Assembly: GCA_005406025.1 (NCBI GenBank)
Contig: BGZK01000219.1
Coordinates: forward strand, 186,001-250,000
Source: Eumeta japonica
Taxonomy: Eukaryota > Arthropoda > Insecta > Lepidoptera > Psychidae
DNA length: 64,000 bases
Reading direction: 5' to 3'
Part shown: positions 1-11,279 of the stretch, one piece after another
Layout: every line of letters begins with the position of its first letter
How positions within the stretch are numbered: the stretch's first letter is position 1
Position numbers and translations under genes: made by a program
The notes under the pieces: model-generated
Database searches by the model: none
The model's input: only the letters and a program-made list of their open reading frames with translations
Told to the model about the DNA's origin: nothing

Positions 1-599
1 GCGGAGCTGTTTATTTACATATTGTATCGCAATTCAAAACCATATTTTTACTTTTATTGAAAAAAAAAATAAGCATTATTGAAATACAATTTAACATAGT
101 TATTTGTAATAGAAAAATAATTGACTGCATCGTTCAGCCCCTAAAAGTAAATTAAGTTATTATTTACACGTATTTTTATTCACCAGATAACGTTGATAAC
201 AAAAGATATTATTACCAATAATGTACATTTTCGCAACATAAATTGGCAACACCTTCTATCATCGAAAGCTAAATGTCGAAAATTACAATTTGCACTTCCT
301 TCAAATTTTTAGTTCATGTTCGAAATTTCATAAAAACAAATATGTACATTATCTTTAGGCAGTAAGATTAGCTGAATAGATAGCACCTTCATGTAATATA
401 TATCACTGTATTTAGTAGAAATGCAATTTAATTTAACATTAAAAATTCTAGCAACACAAAAATCCATGATTTCGAGTTTGCATTGCGAGAGCTCTCTTTC
501 CGAAGCTTTGTAATTCATTATTTCTAAAATAATTAATCATTAAGTTTTTCTTCCTCTCGCACGAATCGAATGTCTTTCCCATATCGGCGTACAAAGTAC
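1..599. other. AT-rich noncoding stretch
   Basis: No gene or recognisable repeat is seen. The sequence is AT-rich with short A/T runs, and open frames are short and low in complexity. Confidence 0.6.
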
Positions 600-765
600 A
601 AAGGTTGCGGTGCGGGTCCAAGTCGCGCTTGTCCGTTTATTTGATAACAAAAAGCAGTAGCCTCCCTAAGCGGGTCGGCGCGCGCGCAATTAGCGGCGCG
701 CGCAACGCGTGTGGTCCGCACGCGCGTTTCGCGGAACAGATGACCGATAGCGCGTCACACGAAAC
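600..765. promoter_or_regulatory. CpG-rich island, candidate regulatory element
   Basis: A sharp change from AT-rich background to CG-dense sequence. Two GCGCGCGC blocks flank a CAATTAGC core (about 688-695), a homeodomain-type site. No convincing reading frame. A role as an enhancer or conserved element is inferred only from composition and motif content. Confidence 0.35.
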
Positions 766-1590
766 TCATGTAAATGAATACCAAAGCGCTCCCTCAGTTG
801 TATGACTAACCGAGAATTAATAAATAATACGTTCCGTTTGTCTCAATAATTGCAATCGATAGAGTCTGAAAACTGTAGGCACGGCTAATCCCGAAAATCG
901 TTTTCCAAAATGTTGACTCATGAAGTTTGCAATGCAACTACCTATCGTCTTTTTACATTTAATGATAATAAAACCCTAAACACAGCGAACATTTTCCAAC
1001 CTTCAATTTCAAGAAGAAACAGGTTCCAGATTGTAAAGAATGCGCCAACCAGGATTTTCAGCAATATAACTGTGTCATTTATTTAATGTAGACAACTATG
1101 ACGGATCTAGAATTTATTAATTTTAATATTGAAGTTAAAATATTATAGAATTAAAGCTGGGCACTACCTTTCATTTTCCGGCAAAATAACAATAAACATA
1201 TTGATATATGATTGCTAGATAGATATAATAATTTTATATTTGACATATGATCATGTGAAAAGTTCCTGAAACTTAGTAGTAAGAAATGTAGAAAATAGCT
1301 ACCGTTGTGAAAATTCACACAACAATTCATATCATTTGCAGTGCAATAAAATAGTTAGTGACTTAGATATTTATACTAGTAATTCATCAATTATTTGTTG
1401 CATGTGACCATGTTTTTCGTTTTAAATCTTCAAAGTACTTTAATAGTTATTAAAAATTGACAGTTCCAAATTTTCAGGACGACCTATATAGGGTTAAGGA
1501 TGAGGTACGACGCAGGAGAGATTAATTTATACTTTTTAGCTCAGTTTAAATGAATTATTTTTATAATCTCTTTAATAGCATTTTCAAAGA
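766..1590. other. AT-rich noncoding stretch
   Basis: No gene, repeat or RNA gene recognised. Confidence 0.6.
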
Positions 1591-1700
1591 ACAAACGAGC
1601 AGATGAGCCATCACAGAGTAGATGATTACCGCCACCCATGACCACACGCAAAACCAGAGAAGCATTGCCGGACTCTTGGGATGGAAAAGAATATCTATCA
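1591..1700 (+). repeat. Lepidopteran interspersed repeat, 'ACCGCC.CCCATG' family fragment
   Basis: The segment reads ACGAGCAGATGAGCCATCAC, then GATTACCGCCACCCATGACC, then AAAACCAGAG and GCATTGCCGGAC. It follows, with scattered mismatches, a repeat very common in moth and butterfly genomes (cacctgatgg...accgccgcccatggacactcgcaacaccagag...gttgccgg). It is a fragment without coding capacity. Overlapping frames on both strands are by-products of the repeat. Confidence 0.6.
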
Positions 1701-2217
1701 GGCTGGCAGAGGGGTGAAGCGGAGGCGACATCGGATCTCTCATTCACTGAACGAACGTCTGTATTCTATGAGAATGTGGTATTTCACCCGTCGAATCAGC
1801 TCATTTTACAAGCTTTTATATAGTTGCACTTGTCCCGGCGTTTGTTTTTGATCAAATTTTGCAAGATGCATCTAAGCCACTTCTCGGTTTCCCATTAAGC
1901 TGAAATTTTGCTTGTGTACGTAAATTAGATGACAATGCAATAAACTAGTTCCATTGAGACGATTAAAGGTAAACAGCACGAACACGCAATTTCGAATATA
2001 CATTTAATGTGATAGCCTAGATTGTCCTAAGCACAATCTCGATTCGGCCGTTATACCCAGTGTTGACTCCCACGGATGTATACGTAGCCACGGGTAAAAG
2101 TTTACTTTATAATTCAGAATTTATACGTAGCTATAAGAATTTAGTAATTATTATCAATATGTAACACTGATAATACATACAAAACTAGCTATATTACTGT
2201 CGTAAATATTAAAAGAT
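1701..2217. other. Noncoding stretch
   Basis: No gene seen. Moderately AT-rich, with a small CpG-containing patch near 2038-2095 and nothing recognisable. Confidence 0.55.
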
Positions 2218-2611
2218 AAAAAATGAATAATGGTAAAAAAAATTCAAAAAAGGTTTTGTATTAATAAAATAGAAGTAAAAAGTTAAAAATAAACTTATCT
2301 CTACTAGAAACAAGCCATTTTCCACATTTTAACCGTTGATCAACATTAAAGTCTAGTCTTGTTTGTCAAATGATCATATTACCAGAATAAAATGTGTTAC
2401 ATTCGTCAGCAGAAGAGAAAAATAGAGACTATAACACGGTTTTATTCTAGTAATATAATGGTTTGACAAAAAAGAGAAACTTTAATGTCCAACAACGATT
2501 TAAATGTAGAAAATGGCTTGTTTGTAATAGAGACAAGTTTAATTTTAACTTTTCCTCCTTTTTTAATAATATAAACGCTTGTTTTTAAAATCTTTTCATT
2601 ATTATTTTTTA
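2218..2611. mobile_element. Fold-back (long inverted repeat) element, MITE-like
   Basis: Two arms of about 121 bases (2279-2399 and 2431-2551) are imperfect reverse complements around a 31-base loop. Both contain ACAAGCCATTTTC, ACATTAAAGT and AGAATAAAA in mirrored order. A weaker extension reaches about 2218 and 2611. No coding capacity. Long arms with a tiny centre are typical of fold-back MITEs. I cannot assign a superfamily because the outer ends are AT-rich and no clear target duplication is visible. Confidence 0.6.
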
Positions 2612-3020
2612 TTGTGGAGCCAAACTAGCGACAGTATGGTTCTACTACAGTAAAAGCTATTTAAGTTTCTTTTTGGAAATAAGCTTAGGGGCGGCCCCCC
2701 TCTTTTAATGGTAAATTTGATACCTATATTGGCGAGACTGAGACGAAATTCACATAGTGTAAATCTATGAACGTAATTAGCCTTCAATTATGCAGTGTAT
2801 GTAATACGTAAATAATTTGAATCATTAAAAAATATTTCAAAATTTATAAAAATCATCTTTATAATGTATGAAATGTAAATTGGGGTTCAATATCATCATT
2901 AACAAGACACTGCAGAGTTTTTACAAGAGCGCTAAATGTAAATGAAATATTTTTGTGTCAACATTGATTTAACATCAAAATATTTAATCCCATTTACGGC
3001 TTATTAAGTACAATTTTCAG
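2612..3020. other. AT-rich noncoding stretch
   Basis: No gene or repeat recognised. Confidence 0.55.
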
Positions 3021-3150
3021 TACATCAATACGCGCCGACCATTCCTTGTAAATATCTATTGAAGAACTTAGTCGCGTTGTAATTCCGGATCGCGCCGCTC
3101 TGATTACTTCACAGCGGGGGCGGCGCTGCCGTCGTTACGCTCAAAACGAG
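3021..3150. promoter_or_regulatory. GC-rich island, candidate regulatory element
   Basis: A CG-dense patch including GATCGCGCCGCTCTGATTAC and a GGGGGCGGCGC block. It is isolated in AT-rich sequence and has no reading frame of note. Function is inferred only. Confidence 0.3.
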
Positions 3151-4075
3151 GAGACGATTTATACCATAATGAACTATGCGATGTGTCATCAATATCTGTC
3201 CACCTTGGTTAATTTGTATATGTATAGAGCATATAAATAAACGTCATCATATTTTACGTTGAGCGATATCTTTTTCGATCACGATCCCGATTGTGAAGGT
3301 GCTCGGAGTCCAGATCCTAGTCGCGGTCTCGATTTCAATTTCAGTTTTGCTCTTGAGACCAATAATTAACTATATAGATTATGCATACGTGGGTCAATCT
3401 GAAGTCTTTAGAAAATCTAAAGCCGAGCAAAGTAGCAAATTATTGAAGTGAAGCTTTTTTAACCACGGTAGTGAATTGTTTCGATAGGAACGAAAAAGCG
3501 TGACGTCGCAGAGCCACTTTATGCGCATGCGCCTAGCGTGCTATACTAGCGTGTAGCATAACGAGCCAGTAAACGGTTGGGGATTAAAGTAAACACGTGT
3601 TGATTTTCCTTAGTTTATAATATCTGTTTTGAAATAAGTGAAATGAAGGGAACAAGTACTGGAAGAATGCGAAATTTTAATCAATGACAAAAAAATATCG
3701 AAATGATTATGAGCGGTGATTTGTACACTAACTTCAACTCAGAATAAACTGAACCTTTCATACCATTTAATTAATAAATAACACTGACAGAACTCAGTCT
3801 ACAACCAGATCAGGCACAGTAATCGACGCAGTATTCCCTCGTAATTTTCGAAATTATTTGTATCGTATTGCAGCTATTACAAGTCTATTATTTCTCTTTT
3901 AGATTCTATATTAATGGAACCTGAATAATTAATAAAATGAAGAAAAACTGAATTTAATGATTAGCTATTTCCATTCGTTGAATTCCGTCTGAAATCGAAA
4001 TTACTTTATTCATTAAAAATATTCTGATCTCAAACCAAAAAAGTTTCACTTCTAATGCGTGGAGCACCAAGCACC
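3151..4075. other. Noncoding stretch with a degenerate CCGGTCTC/TTTCAATT tract and an NRF-1-like palindrome
   Basis: At 3268-3356 there is a quasi-repetitive run (CGATCACGATCCCGATTG, then CGCGGTCTCGATTTCAATTT) that recurs in diverged form elsewhere in the window. At 3522-3532 TGCGCATGCGC matches the NRF-1/Ewg palindrome. The remainder is AT-rich without recognised genes. Confidence 0.4.
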
Positions 4076-4363
4076 CTTTTTTTAACACGCTTTTATAAGC
4101 ATGGGTTGTATGTACCTATGTATCTATGTATGTAACGGAATCTTTGAGCTTCATTTTCACCAATTTCAAGAAGTCTGATTAATTTGAAACTTTGCATACT
4201 TATCAAGGAGCAATGACAATACAATAATTTGATAAATTTATCCTCTTATCCTGGTCAGGATCGCTAGGATCGAATAATTTAGTCACGAATCGTCGGCGTG
4301 AGAGCAAGTGGCTTTTACCAACCGCTTTTAATCAACCGAACTAAAAGTAAAAATTAATATAGA
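4076..4363 (+). repeat. Candidate lepidopteran interspersed repeat
   Basis: The text CACGCTTTTATAAGCATGGG, a (TATG)-like run, AACGGAATCTTTGAGC and GAAACTTTGCATACTTAT is phrased like a noncoding repeat common in Lepidoptera. It adjoins the palindrome at 4364-4653 and may be part of one composite element. Recognition is from memory and boundaries are approximate. Confidence 0.4.
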
Positions 4364-4653
4364 ATAAAAAAACTAAAAAACACGCTCTTAAAGCACATTA
4401 AACTAAAAAGTGAAAAATAATCCTTAATATGAACTCAAAAAAATAATGAACGATGACGAAAAATACTAGTATTATTGTGGAAAAAGCGTGGGTTGCTCTG
4501 TATACGAAAAATGTGGCACAAAGCGCCCTACGGTTTTTTCACAATAATACTAGTATTTTTCGTCATTGTTCATTATTTTTTTGAATTCATATTAAGGATT
4601 ATTTTTTACTTTTTAGTTTAATGTGCGATAAAAACGTGTTTTTTAGTTTTTTT
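4364..4653. repeat. Large near-perfect palindrome, about 125-base arms
   Basis: The left arm (from 4364) and right arm (to 4653) are reverse complements with few mismatches. Both contain AAACTAAAAAACACG, GCACATTAAACTAAAAAGT, AATAATGAAC, and ACTAGTATTATTGTG next to the centre. The spacer is about 45-55 bases (about 4490-4535). The right arm ends 18 bases before the stop of the mariner transposase remnant. The palindrome may be an inverted duplication of the 3' end of that element, or an independent fold-back element next to it. Confidence 0.65.
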
Positions 4654-4671
4654 AAAGTATATTTATTATTA

Positions 4672-5652
4672 TTATTGTTTTCCGAAATAGTGTTCGTTGA
4701 GATCAATACATCGCTGAATTCGATAAAACCACTAATAGAAACACTTTGCCCGCCCGCATTTAGAGGTCGCTTCAACGGCCTTTTCATGTTGAGCCATTGC
4801 TTCCTTGGCGTCCGTAAACCACATTATTCGAAATTTTTCTTTTATTTTAATAAACAAATAAAAATCGGATAGTGCGACGTCGGAGTTGTTAAGCGAGTGA
4901 GCCAGTATTTCCATAGTTAACATCCTCTAATGGTTAAATGTTTGTCTGGTTGTATGTGGTGAGGCGTTGTCATGATGAAGGAGAATCCTACTGCGTTTTT
5001 TTTTGACTTTTTTTCTAAAATAAGGGGCAAACAATCATCAGTGTACCAGTCTGCAGTGACTGTTTTTTTATCTTTTAAAACAATTGCTGCATACACCTGT
5101 TATTCCGAAAAAAGGGATCTCCATCTTTTTTCCGACGTTTCGACCTCGTTTTGCTTTATTGTAGGCAACTTCTCGAAAGGAAACACCCATTGAGCAGACT
5201 GTATTTTTGTTTCGGCATTGTAACACCAAATCGCTTTTGTCACTTACAACTATGTTGAGAGCATTTGAGTCACCACCGGTAAATCTTTGAGTTTTTGAGC
5301 TTTGATCAAATTATGAGGTATCCACTAAATACAAAGTTACCTGACCGCTAAATAGTCATGAAAGTTTTGTGCACTTAACTTATACCGATGCCTAAGCTTG
5401 TCCACATCTGCTGATGAGTAGCTTTTTTGTCATTCTCTAACATGAGACGCACAGTATTGATGTAGACTTCGGTCGTCACCGTAGAAGAACGTCCCTCGCG
5501 CAGATCGTCAGTCAAATTAGTGCGACCGCGTTTGAACTCGTTATACCGGTTAGAAGTAGTGGCAGGGGATGGAGATTCATATGAAAGACCAACCGAAGCC
5601 TGTTATAACTTTCTCGTTGTCTCAAATGATAATGAAAGTCGTAGAAAATCAT
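4672..5652 (-). pseudogene. Mariner-family transposase, degenerate (irritans/mori-like)
   Basis: Read on the minus strand from an ATG at 5652 to a TAA at 4672-4674, this is a broken mariner (IS630/Tc1/mariner) transposase of about 327 codons, against about 345 for intact copies. The N-terminal helix-turn-helix half is visible as FKRGRTNLTDDLREGR, then TSLGIGIS followed by a stop. The catalytic half shows YNAETKIQSAQW, DWYTDDCLP, ILLHHDNASPHTTRQT (about 4950-5005), SDFYLF (about 4850-4872), and AKCFY, a stop, WFYRIQRCI at the C-terminus. All three catalytic aspartates remain: SDKS near 5239, HHDNA, and SDF. The second and third are about 34 residues apart, giving the D,D34D signature of mariner. 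At least three frame changes and several stops make it inactive. The 5' terminal inverted repeat was not located. Confidence 0.85.
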
Positions 5653-6225
5653 TGCACAAATTTAACAAATTCAGATTGACGTTAGACAAACATTTTCCTT
5701 TTGCGATTGTAAAAACAAATAACAGATAAATGCAATATAAATAATAAGAATGGCAGAATTCCATTATCAGACTTTAAATATGTTTTTTTACTTTACAGTT
5801 TCTAAGGGGCCAGTTCTAAAAATGTAAGTGTGATCTACGTACTATACTGGAAATTGGGATCATGATATGGAGGAATTTACTGTAAATCCACGCGGATAGA
5901 GTCGCAAGCAAAATATATTATCAGTATTGATTTTACGCATGAATAATGGCATTATTTTGTACATACCTATATAAACATGCAACCAAACAAGGAATTTAAT
6001 TGACATTCATTTAGGTATTGAGTTCTATTGAAACAGAAACTATTTTTCTTTTAATTATCAGTGTAACAAAAAAATTTATTCATACTCAAAGTTTTTTTAC
6101 ATCAGTTTACAAATCACAGAATTATACATAATCACTATCATACAGGAATTATACATTTTTACAAAATAAAAAAGTAGCCCGTGTCACTCAACAGCCCATA
6201 AACTATCTCTCTGTGCAAGAAATCA
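5653..6225. other. AT-rich noncoding stretch
   Basis: The first ~80 bases may be mariner 5' untranslated sequence. Beyond that nothing is recognised. Confidence 0.5.
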
Positions 6226-6480
6226 CTTCAAATACGGCTCCGTCGCTGCGTGAAAGAAGGACAAATCGACAAACACACTTTCGCATTCATAATATTAGTA
6301 TAGAAGCGGTTGTAGATATGTGTATACGGACACGTATCCCCTAGAGTCGGGTCGTACCCTAAGAAAACAGGACGGCCGGCGATCCCACGTTAAACAAACT
6401 CGCAAAGGTTTAACGGACGGAATAAAAATATTTATGGTAGATATGGTACTTCAAATAGATGTACATGCAGGTAAGTCCGT
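6226..6480. other. Moderately CpG-rich noncoding patch
   Basis: Contains CGGACACGTATCCCCTAGAG and CGGCCGGCGATCCCACG. A good donor-like sequence (CATGCAG then GTAAGT, about 6464-6476) closes an open frame, but no upstream acceptor or family match supports an exon. Could equally be a regulatory island. Confidence 0.25.
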
Positions 6481-7499
6481 TTCATTGGCTTTCTGGGACA
6501 GAAAATTTCTGTAATTTGTTCTGGACCAAAAAAAAGTTATGTTGTTTTTGACATTCAGAGCAGATGGTTATTACGCGTTTTAGTTTGACAAAGAGAAATT
6601 CTGTTCAAATTTTCTGAATAACTTTCTGTCAAAACCATCCCGTGGTATAATTTTGTGTTGTCATTATTTTACTTCGTAGAAGTTTATTTTATGCTGTTGT
6701 TAGTTTTTTTATGTATATTGTACTAGTGGACCTAGGAGTAGGTGGCATGTGAGGCATCCGGCGGTCGTGTTTAGTTTAGCAAATGAGGGTTCACATTCGA
6801 TTTAAAATTAAACTGTGAAACTAGAATAGAATATTCGAATCCGATCTCGCCAATAACAAGTGAATAAAGAAAAAAACAGAAAGAGGGGTCGAGGGCTGAT
6901 GTCCAAGTGCACAAGCTTTGATAGTGATAGAAAAGTGACTTGTTATAATTAATTTAATAAGAGAACGTATTGAACTTCGTAAAGAGATAATATGGAAGAA
7001 CCAAAAAATAAACGGTTCAGAGCCTGAAACCTCTTTTATTGAATAATTGAATTCCTAGACTTCATTAAAGATCCTAAAGGTAGTCCGCCCTGAACTACGC
7101 CCTAAAATATTAATAAAAATAAATGAATTGTATTTTAAATCGATACAAAGTAAAGTATTGGTTAAGTATAAAAAATGTTATAAATTTGCCAAAATATTCA
7201 CGACCGATCTATGCCGTGATTAATCTTAGGTACCGGACTAAGATTGCCGCTTTTATAACAAGTATTCTTCTTTATTTGTTGTTCTAATAGAATTAATATT
7301 CTTGATATCAGATTGTTAAGATGGATTGCATCCTCCAAGGATTGCACATATAAGCCTATACGTTTTTCATTTTGATCACATAATTTTGCATAATTGATGT
7401 GAAATGAATGTTTAAGGTCAATAACAAAATAGAAGTGTTTAAAAATATTGCCATAAAAATAAACTGTAAATAATAAACTGGTTACTTTTAACTTAATGT
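6481..7499. other. AT-rich noncoding stretch
   Basis: No gene recognised. A 106-codon minus frame at 7198-7518 is Asn/Ile/Lys/Phe-rich and matches no family I know. Confidence 0.5.
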
Positions 7500-7620
7500 C
7501 TCCTTTGGCAGCTCTCAACGCTCTCTACTCCGCCTCTCGAGCTCCCCATCTATATGCAAATACGAGGCGCGTGCGCAGCGTTATATTAAACTATCCGACT
7601 CCGCCTGCATCGACGCCTGT
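7500..7620. promoter_or_regulatory. GC-richer island with a POU octamer
   Basis: A perfect ATGCAAAT octamer lies at 7554-7561, just upstream of ACGAGGCGCGTGCGCAGCG. The patch stands out from AT-rich flanks. Enhancer function is inference. Confidence 0.3.
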
Positions 7621-8669
7621 TTTCAATAAATTTTAAAACAGATAGTTATCTTATCCTTGTAAATATAGCCTCATCTACATTCTATATGTTTTGTGTTAGT
7701 CGTATTAATATATCGTGAAGGCATCAATCCATTATTACATTAAACATTTTAAATTCTTTTAAGTTAAAAACTGCATCTATAGACTTAGTATAAAAACTAT
7801 TAAAACTTTATGGTGTCAAAAATATTTTCACACATTCCTCACATCATTTTAGAGCTCGATTCGTCCAACCCCTTTTTCTTATAAAAACATTTTAACTTTA
7901 ATTTAAACAATTTTTGATGTAGCAAATTGTGATTAAGATAATTTAATTTTTGAAATCTTTTCTTGTACTCTATTAAACAATAACCCTTACGCTGGTCGAA
8001 CACAAACTTCTTCGTTTCTCAAAACAACGGAAAACTTTATCCAAAACGTAAATATCACATCGACGAATGACTTCACCACGATCAAATATTTATTATGGAT
8101 TTGCTGTATGACAGTTCAAATTGTTTGTCTACACAAGAATTACAAAAACAGACATTTATTAAGGCATGAGATATACTCGTACCGTGATCGTCGTGTTTCC
8201 GCCGAGCGTATTAGCCACGTTATTCTTCTTAAATTTCTTCATTATAGTAGGTATTCTTTACGTTAGAAATATTATTAGAATTAGTAAAATTGAGATTCAC
8301 AATTAGAAATTCATTTTCGGAAATTTTTATAATATAACTAACTAGTTAGCCGTACAAACGTTACTCTACCCTGTCCGGTAAGTAGCATGTGAATTTTTGT
8401 TTTTCTTTTTTGCACATTTTACATAAATTTTGGAAAATATTTTTATATTTTTGTTGACCATGTGAAAAAATGATATAAATATAGACCATCTTGCTTTTTT
8501 AATCATTAAATTTATTAAAACCTGGATCACAGCGCCACCTATCTGGTCTAAATGTAGTGATTTTCTTTTAGCACTAAATCAGCATATAATATGTTGTGAA
8601 TATGAATTATTTTGATCGTGAAATCTATAGTTAATGATTTTACTACAGCGATCTTTATCGTTTCTAACA
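7621..8669. other. AT-rich noncoding stretch
   Basis: No gene or element recognised, apart from a small CpG patch at 8175-8225. Confidence 0.5.
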
Positions 8670-9110
8670 AATCTGGTATATGTACTAGCTTTCCGCCCTA
8701 GCTTCGTTAGCGTATAATCCTAATTCCGATCCGATAGTCAATTTCTTACGCAGTCCTGTGTTTAGATTCAGCTCTCCGTGCCACTTTCAACTATATACAC
8801 TAATTTTTATAGATTATATACCCCATAGCGAAAAACATGTTTCACTATCTATAATAAGCAATATCGATAGCAAATATTATTGCCTTGCTTACCTTGCTCC
8901 ATAAAACTATTCCATACAAAATTCAACCCCCTATTTACCACGCTTAAAAAGCGAATTAAAAAAAAAAAACCTTTCTTAGTGGATCTGTAACTTATACAAA
9001 CTATCATCGGGCTAATTTTTTCTCAATAGAACCTATAGTTTCCGAGTTTCGGAGATCTAGTGATGAGTGGGTGAGTGACGTTTCGCTTATATATCGATAC
9101 AGTCGTTTAC
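8670..9110 (+). repeat. Lepidopteran interspersed repeat with 'ACTAGCTTTCCGCC' head
   Basis: Starts with ACTAGCTTTCCGCCCTAGCT followed by TCGTTAGCG. It continues through CATACAAAATTCAACCCCCT, CCTTTCTTAGTGGATCTG and AGTTTCGGAGATCTAG, and ends with GTGAGTGACGTTTCGCTTAT. The order follows a noncoding repeat widespread in Lepidoptera (actagcttttgcccgcggcttcg...tttcttagcggat...cagtcagtcac...). It is strongly diverged. Confidence 0.5.
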
Positions 9111-9689
9111 AAGTTTGCCATTACTAGCCGAAGCATTAAAAACAATATATATACAAAAATTATCTTTAGTTATATTAATGATAATAAGAAAGGTCTTATG
9201 ATTTTGTGTGTTTTGCCTAATTAACACGTAATTATAAGCAGTTTGACTACGCTTTTAACGTTTTATAGTGCACATGTGTACCGCACGATCCGGATACACA
9301 CATCTCTGTTATCTCAAAGTATGAGTAACACCTTTCTCCTCGTGATACACATACTAATATACTTTCCAAAAATTGTTAATTTTATAAGCCATTTACGATA
9401 TCATTGCATACATTCTAACAATGTAACAATATCGGATTTCGTGAAAGAAAAATCTACAAAAGCCTAGCGCTTTATATTTAAAAGTATTTTTAATGCATCA
9501 AAAAGCCTTATTAATGATGTTGGCATTTTTTGCGATTGTCAAAAACGCAATCAGTACGCGTTTATTTTAAAACTTAAAATATTTTTTAATTAAAACATTT
9601 CGTTATAAGATAACTAATGAAATGATACCTACGTAATAGAATTTAGTGAGTTGGTAAAAATACAACTCTTTTTTTTTACGAATTTTTAT
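9111..9689. other. AT-rich noncoding stretch
   Basis: No gene or repeat recognised. Confidence 0.5.
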
Positions 9690-9790
9690 TTATACGAATG
9701 CCTTGTCAAAATGGGTGTTGCTCAAGGGCCAATAGTGGATCCTTTTTTATTTCTAATGTATACATAAGTGAGTCACTGTGTTTAGCAGAA
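9690..9790 (+). pseudogene. Non-LTR reverse transcriptase fragment
   Basis: From 9713 the plus strand reads GVAQGPIVDPFLFLMYT and then a stop. This is the conserved 'GVPQGS.LGPFLFL.YINDL' block of jockey/CR1-type LINE reverse transcriptases. Nothing convincing continues on either side, so this is a short relic. Confidence 0.55.
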
Positions 9791-10639
9791 AAAATGGCCT
9801 ACATTTTTATACATTGATGATTATGATTTCTCTTGCACTTGAAATAAACGGAAGCAAAAAGTAATTTACCAAAATGATTTCTATATTCTTAAGTCTTGAA
9901 TTCAAAATTTACTTTTCCCCATGTTATTTATACAAGTCCAAGTTATTTTAAGAATTGGGGATGTTATACTGACGTAGTTAATGAAACTATGATTTTAACC
10001 ATTACCGCAGTTGATAATCTACATACAACAGAATCCTCTTGTTATGACAGTTGGTAAACTAAATTCTGCAATATTTACAGTTGGACGATTAAAAATATCC
10101 ATACATGCGGCAAAATCGACATTGGTTTAGAGTAGCATATCTACTTTCATTACATAATATCATATGGAATTCTGCTCTAAGGAAAAGTTTCTGACATTTA
10201 AATATTATCTGTTGTACCAAAAAAAAAAAAACAATTACTGACATTTTAAGTGAACCATATTGTTATTAACCCCAAAATCAAAACAAAAGTATTATATCTT
10301 CATGCAAAAACATTAATACAACGTGAGCAACAAAATTCTTAAACTAACGACAAAATTAAATAGTGCTACATTTAAAAATATATAAAAATGTAATTTACAA
10401 AAAAAAAATTGTTGTGTCCATATTTGAATGACGGTAACGTTTAGGTATTCATGTAGAAAATTTAAGAGTGTCGGTAAAAAACAGGACTGAAAGGGTAATT
10501 TTTTTGTATTTTTGTTACATTCAAGTAATAAATAATTCATTCAAATTCATACATTTTATTTCAAAGAACCGCAGAGACAGCTATATTTTACTCATATTTT
10601 TATACATAGCTTAAAAAAAAACCCATTTCAGACTTCGAG
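9791..10639. other. AT-rich noncoding stretch
   Basis: No gene or recognisable element. Several poly-A runs. Confidence 0.5.
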
Positions 10640-10870
10640 TAATAATGGACCCATGATCCCAGATCATAGCCCCAATCAGAAGACCGCACTCCGCCGTCCG
10701 CCGCGATCGGACTGTCATCCATCACTCCCGACCCCCGCCATCTATGAATGCCTAATTACAGGGGTCAAGTTGACAACGCCGCGAAGCGGGGGTCCTGTGA
10801 ACGGGAGACTCGAAGCGCGCCAGAGCTCGGGCGCCTCTAGAAGGGCGCAATCATAATTCAGGATGAGGTG
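10640..10870. promoter_or_regulatory. GC-rich island with TAATTA core, candidate enhancer
   Basis: CG-dense segment with CTAATTACA followed directly by GGGGTCAAGTTGAC (10752-10774). This pairs a homeodomain-type core with two nuclear-receptor-like half sites in opposite orientation. The open frame across it resembles no known family. Confidence 0.35.
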
Positions 10871-11018
10871 ACGTTTATGAAAACAAAAATATACCTAGAT
10901 GTTATACATCGATAAATCCAATCATATCAAAACCAGTTAGGGAAAATATTCAATCGAAAACGAACAGTTGAATAAAATATTTTTAGTTATGTTTCGTTAA
11001 GTCTAGAGGGTCGAGTGT

Positions 11019-11110
11019 GAGTTTTTAAAAAGTATAGATACACTGTATTGTATAAATAATACAACAGATTGCATAAACAATACAGCTTATCTATACTTTT
11101 TAAAAAGCTC
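11019..11110. repeat. Inverted repeat (hairpin), about 33-base arms
   Basis: GAGTTTTTAAAAAGTATAGATA...CTGTATTGT is mirrored by ACAATACAG...TATCTATACTTTTTAAAAAGCTC around a 25-base loop. It may be a tiny MITE or the end of one. Confidence 0.55.
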
Positions 11111-11151
11111 TATCTTTATATAAATGGAGATAGAATTTAATTTCAACCGAT

Positions 11152-11197
11152 GGGTTGTACTACAGTACAACCTGGGTTGTACTACTGTACAACCCAA
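11152..11197. repeat. Two tandem palindromes of GGGTTGTAC
   Basis: GGTTGTACTACAGTACAACC is followed immediately by GGGTTGTACTACTGTACAACCC: two hairpins of 9-bp stem with 2-4 base loops, in direct tandem. No function recognised. Confidence 0.55.
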
Positions 11198-11279
11198 GTT
11201 ATACTTACCCTAAAATAGTTAAAAAAGTTTGCATGTAAGCTAAACCTCTATACGTAAGAAATAAAATTAAGGGTCCTAG

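Noticed and set aside
7198..7518. 106-codon minus frame
   Set aside because: AT-rich amino-acid composition and no family resemblance.
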